This document shows positions 13,828-15,560 of a stretch of 15,560 nt of DNA, in pieces; within the stretch, counting starts at the first letter, position 1, and each line of letters starts with the position of its first letter. The translations under genes and the position numbers were made by a program. The DNA is from Ruminococcus sp. 210702-SL.1.03 (lineage in GTDB: Bacteria > Bacillota > Clostridia > Oscillospirales > Ruminococcaceae), in NCBI RefSeq assembly GCF_020559915.1, contig NZ_JAJCLZ010000034.1, forward strand, positions 1 through 15,560, read 5' to 3'. The notes under the pieces were generated by a model. The model was given only the letters and a program-made list of their open reading frames with translations, searched no databases and had not been told where the DNA came from.

Positions 13828-13830
13828 CTA

Positions 13831-13859
13831 TTGACAATCGAATTTACGTTCGATATAAT
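13831..13859 (+). promoter_or_regulatory. Promoter with embedded SOS-box-like operator
   Basis: TTGACA (13831-13836) and TATAAT (13854-13859) are exact consensus boxes with a 17-base spacer. The spacer holds the palindrome ATCGAA-N6-TTCGAT (13837-13854). Its core CGAATTTACGTTCG differs at one base from the Gram-positive LexA box pattern CGAAC-N4-GTTCG. A repressor bound there would block the promoter. Either LexA or the XRE protein just downstream could be the binder. Confidence 0.7.
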
Positions 13860-13912
13860 AGATACAAGACGTTCGCAGAAAAGAGAACAAAGATTGAAAG
13901 GATTGAAGATTT

Positions 13913-14290
13913 ATGACTTTTGGCGAATACCTGAAACAAAAACGTCTTGATAAGGAAATAACGCTGAGGGGCTTTGCGAAGCTGGTTGACATATCTCCCG
14001 TATATCTGTGCGATCTGGAAAAAGGCAGAAAAGCGGCTCCGAGTATGGAAGTCATGCAAAAAATGGTGAGTAAGCTGGCGCTGAATAAAGAGGAATCCGA
14101 AAGGTTTTACGACCTTGCCGCTCTGGAGCAGACGGCAAAAAATCCGATACCGAAAGATCTGAATGCTTTTCTGAAAGACAACCATGTGATCGTTTCCGCT
14201 CTCAGAACTGCAAAGGATCTGGACGCTACGGACGAAGAATGGCAGGATTTTATTGATAAGCTTAGAAAAAGCAGGGAGGGAAAACCATGA
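13913..14290 (+). CDS. XRE-family HTH transcriptional regulator
   Basis: ATG 13913 lies behind GAAAGGATTG. The 125-residue protein has an N-terminal helix-turn-helix (about residues 5-60): YLKQKRLDKEITLRGFAKLV, then SPVYLCDLEKGRKAAPS. This is the Cro/CI-type fold with the recognition helix at SPVYLCDLE. The C-terminal half is helical and probably mediates dimerisation. Its stop TGA overlaps the ATG of the protease gene (ATGA at 14287-14290), so the two are translationally coupled. In elements such as ICEBs1 an equivalent pair (ImmR/ImmA) holds the element silent until the protease cuts the repressor. The same logic is likely here. Confidence 0.85.
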   Translation: MTFGEYLKQKRLDKEITLRGFAKLVDISPVYLCDLEKGRKAAPSMEVMQKMVSKLALNKEESERFYDLAALEQTAKNPIPKDLNAFLKDNHVIVSALRTAKDLDATDEEWQDFIDKLRKSREGKP

Positions 14291-14889
14291 ACGAAATGTT
14301 CTACAGACAAAGCGCTCTTGACTGCATTGCAAACGGACTTTTGAAAAATTACCGAAACGGCATGTATCTTTACGGTGCTCCCCGATCCATACCCATAGAG
14401 GAAATCATCGAGGTTGAATACAAACTGACGATAGAATATGTAAAACTGAGAAAATCGGGAAACGTCCTCGGTCAGACTGTATTTGAAAACTGCTTTGTCC
14501 CTGTGTATGACAAAGAAAATGAGCAGTACACTATTATCGAGGTTCAGCCCGGAACGATTCTCATCGACGAAGCTTTGCTTGAAGAAGAAAATATGGGCAG
14601 ATACAGGTACACTCTTGCCCATGAGCTTTCACATTGGATACTGCACCATAAGATTTTTGATAATTCGCAGGAATCCGCCGCCAAGACAACGACAGAAAGC
14701 AATTCTAAAACCGAATGGCAGGCAGACGCTCTTGCTGCTTCGATACTTATGCCGAAAATGCAGATAAAAAAGGCGTTTTTTTCAATGCACGGATCAAACG
14801 TTAACGCTAAAATTTTAAAAATGGCAGAGCTGTTTCAGGTGTCCGGGCAAGCAATGAAGATCTGCCTTGCTTCACACAATATGATATAA
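14287..14889 (+). CDS. ImmA/IrrE-family zinc metallopeptidase
   Basis: The start ATG 14287 overlaps the XRE stop, with GGGAGGGAAA (14274-14283) upstream. The 200-residue protein carries the zinc-protease motif HELSH (His112, Glu113, His116) in RYTLAHELSHWILHH. It is followed by EWQADALAASILMP, which supplies the third ligand (Glu143 or Asp147) and is typical of ImmA/IrrE peptidases. These enzymes cleave or inactivate an XRE-type repressor, often after DNA damage, and so switch on genes of the element. The coupled repressor gene is the obvious substrate. The C-terminal helices (AKILKMAELFQVSGQAMKIC) are usual for the family. No key residue appears missing. Confidence 0.88.
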   Translation: MNEMFYRQSALDCIANGLLKNYRNGMYLYGAPRSIPIEEIIEVEYKLTIEYVKLRKSGNVLGQTVFENCFVPVYDKENEQYTIIEVQPGTILIDEALLEEENMGRYRYTLAHELSHWILHHKIFDNSQESAAKTTTESNSKTEWQADALAASILMPKMQIKKAFFSMHGSNVNAKILKMAELFQVSGQAMKICLASHNMI

Positions 14890-14910
14890 CCGAATTTCGG
14901 TTATATTTTT
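14884..14910 (+). terminator. Terminator after the protease gene
   Basis: Stem arms ATATAACCG (14884-14892) and CGGTTATAT (14898-14906) enclose a 5-base loop and are followed by TTTT. The left arm overlaps the stop codon. The T run is short, so read-through into the zinc-ribbon gene is possible. Confidence 0.65.
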
Positions 14911-14952
14911 ACTCATAATGTTCTCTAAAAAGCGAACAGAAAGGACAGAAGA

Positions 14953-15156
14953 ATGTTAGTTGATTCACAGATCCGTCAAGTCGGAAAAAGGCCATCCATG
15001 CCGCCGCTGAGATGTCCGTTGTGCGGAGGAAAACTTGCGGATAAGCAAAACACATGGTGCAAAAACAGGATCGTAGCCACAACAGCCGAACAAGGTGATT
15101 ATCTCACGAAGTGTCACAAATGCGGTAAACTGATAGGTCTGACCGCAGAGAATTGA
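14953..15156 (+). CDS. Small double-CxxC zinc-ribbon protein
   Basis: ATG 14953 follows AGAAAGGACAG (14938-14948). The 67-residue protein has CPLCG (Cys21, Cys24) and CHKCG (Cys54, Cys57), a four-cysteine zinc ribbon, with an extra Cys36 between them. Similar small ribbons occur in phages and conjugative elements, some of them Com-like regulators. Here the function is unknown. It sits 63 bases after the protease gene, behind a modest terminator, and may be read from the same promoter. Confidence 0.65.
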   Translation: MLVDSQIRQVGKRPSMPPLRCPLCGGKLADKQNTWCKNRIVATTAEQGDYLTKCHKCGKLIGLTAEN

Positions 15157-15277
15157 AAGTGAGAAATATAAATAAAATAAGTATATCAAATTACTCGTAC
15201 AGAGCATCATCCACCCATCTGTGAATATGGGATTTGGGCTGTATATGCGTATGCAGTCTTAGTAAGAAATTACGAAT
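15157..15277. other. Non-coding leader-like stretch before tandem terminators
   Basis: No gene, promoter of good quality or RNA family is recognised here. Together with the terminators and hairpin listed separately, it forms a 315-base non-coding gap up to 15471. Confidence 0.3.
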
Positions 15278-15336
15278 GAGGTAGAAGCCTGACAGGTAGC
15301 TTTTAAAGCTATGTCAGGATTTCTGCCTCTTTTTTT
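15278..15336 (+). terminator. Long-stem terminator 1 of a tandem pair
   Basis: GAGGTAGAA and CCTGACA (15278-15294) pair with TGTCAGG and TTTCTGCCTC (15313-15329), with an inner TAGCTTT/AAAGCTA stem and small bulges. A run of seven or more T follows. Confidence 0.8.
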
Positions 15337-15337
15337 G

Positions 15338-15377
15338 AACTCCTATTCTGCTTTAAAAGCGGAATGGGAGTTTTTTT
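15338..15377 (+). terminator. Long-stem terminator 2 of a tandem pair
   Basis: AACTCCTATTCTGCTTT (15338-15354) pairs with AAAGCGGAATGGGAGTT (15356-15372) using two G-U pairs and almost no loop. Seven T follow (15371-15377). Two strong terminators in 100 bases insulate the next gene. Confidence 0.8.
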
Positions 15378-15430
15378 ATGCCCATTTTTAAGGCATGGCA
15401 GTGCAGCATTGCCAAATATCCGTAAGCCTT

Positions 15431-15464
15431 CGTTTTGATTCAAACAAGAAAATCAAAACGGAGG
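15431..15464 (+). promoter_or_regulatory. Hairpin abutting the ribosome site of the next gene
   Basis: The arms CGTTTTGATT (15431-15440) and AATCAAAACG (15451-15460) are perfect 10-bp complements around a 10-base loop. The last two bases of the right arm begin the CGGAGG ribosome site (15459-15464). Formation of the stem could reduce ribosome access or stabilise the message. Confidence 0.55.
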
Positions 15465-15471
15465 AATTACG

Positions 15472-15560
15472 ATGAAAACAAAATATTTTGAATACAACAG
15501 AAACAGCGGAAGTGAAAAGTATTCCGAATTTACTGAAGCTGAGTATCTCAAAGCGAAGGA
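15472..15560 (+). CDS. Start of a gene cut by the window end
   Basis: ATG 15472 has CGGAGG (15459-15464) seven bases upstream. The 29 codons visible begin MKTKYFEYNRNSGSEKYSEF and are rich in charged and aromatic residues. No family can be told from this. It is preceded by tandem terminators and a hairpin, so it begins a new unit. Confidence 0.6.
   Translation, partial: MKTKYFEYNRNSGSEKYSEFTEAEYLKAK

Overview
The window looks like part of an integrated mobilisable element in a Gram-positive Clostridia genome, most likely a Ruminococcus or close relative (Oscillospiraceae). This is inferred from the MobP3-type relaxase with Sel1 repeats, strong AGGAGG-type ribosome sites, TTGACA-N17-TATAAT promoters and moderate-to-low GC. 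All genes read on the + strand.

Layout. (1) 1-3111 is a mobilisation module: a cluster of three hairpins that could be an oriT, a small accessory gene, and a MobP3 relaxase gene interrupted by an in-frame UAG at codon 52. (2) 3112-3639 is non-coding and ends in a consensus promoter flanked by an inverted repeat. (3) 3640-12768 is a tightly packed array of broken polymorphic-toxin modules, each usually followed by an immunity gene. The modules share pieces of one Hint (intein-like autoprocessing) domain ending in VWVHN, or pieces of one TPR-like N-terminal leader, joined to different toxin tips. In order: a toxin remnant plus a tiny immunity-like gene; Hint-EndoU plus a MafI-like protein; Hint-WHH nuclease plus SUKH; Hint-Ntox15 plus a Tdi1-like protein; an orphan immunity-like gene; a TPR leader/nuclease-like tip plus an unknown immunity protein; a TPR-WHH in-frame chimera plus a second SUKH; Hint-unnamed tip plus an Imm42-like protein; Hint-putative RNase tip plus a CdiI-like protein; and a last Hint scrap. 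(4) 12851-15156 holds regulators: a WYL transcription factor, then an XRE repressor/ImmA-IrrE protease pair behind an SOS-box-like operator, then a zinc-ribbon protein. (5) 15157-15560 has tandem terminators, a hairpin abutting a ribosome site, and the start of another gene.

Interpretation (inference). None of the toxin genes is full length. Only one retains the Hint catalytic Cys, and several have frameshifts, missing starts or deletion junctions. Every immunity gene except possibly the smallest has a clean start and ribosome site. The array therefore looks like a store of displaced toxin tips kept with intact immunity genes. The Hint and leader segments could serve as homology for exchanging tips with a full-length toxin elsewhere. 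A 215-bp stretch identical between two Hint copies 6.1 kb apart supports recent recombination. The most notable single junction is a short in-frame TPR-WHH chimera joined at a 12-base match.

Family names come from recognition of motifs by eye. No database search was run.
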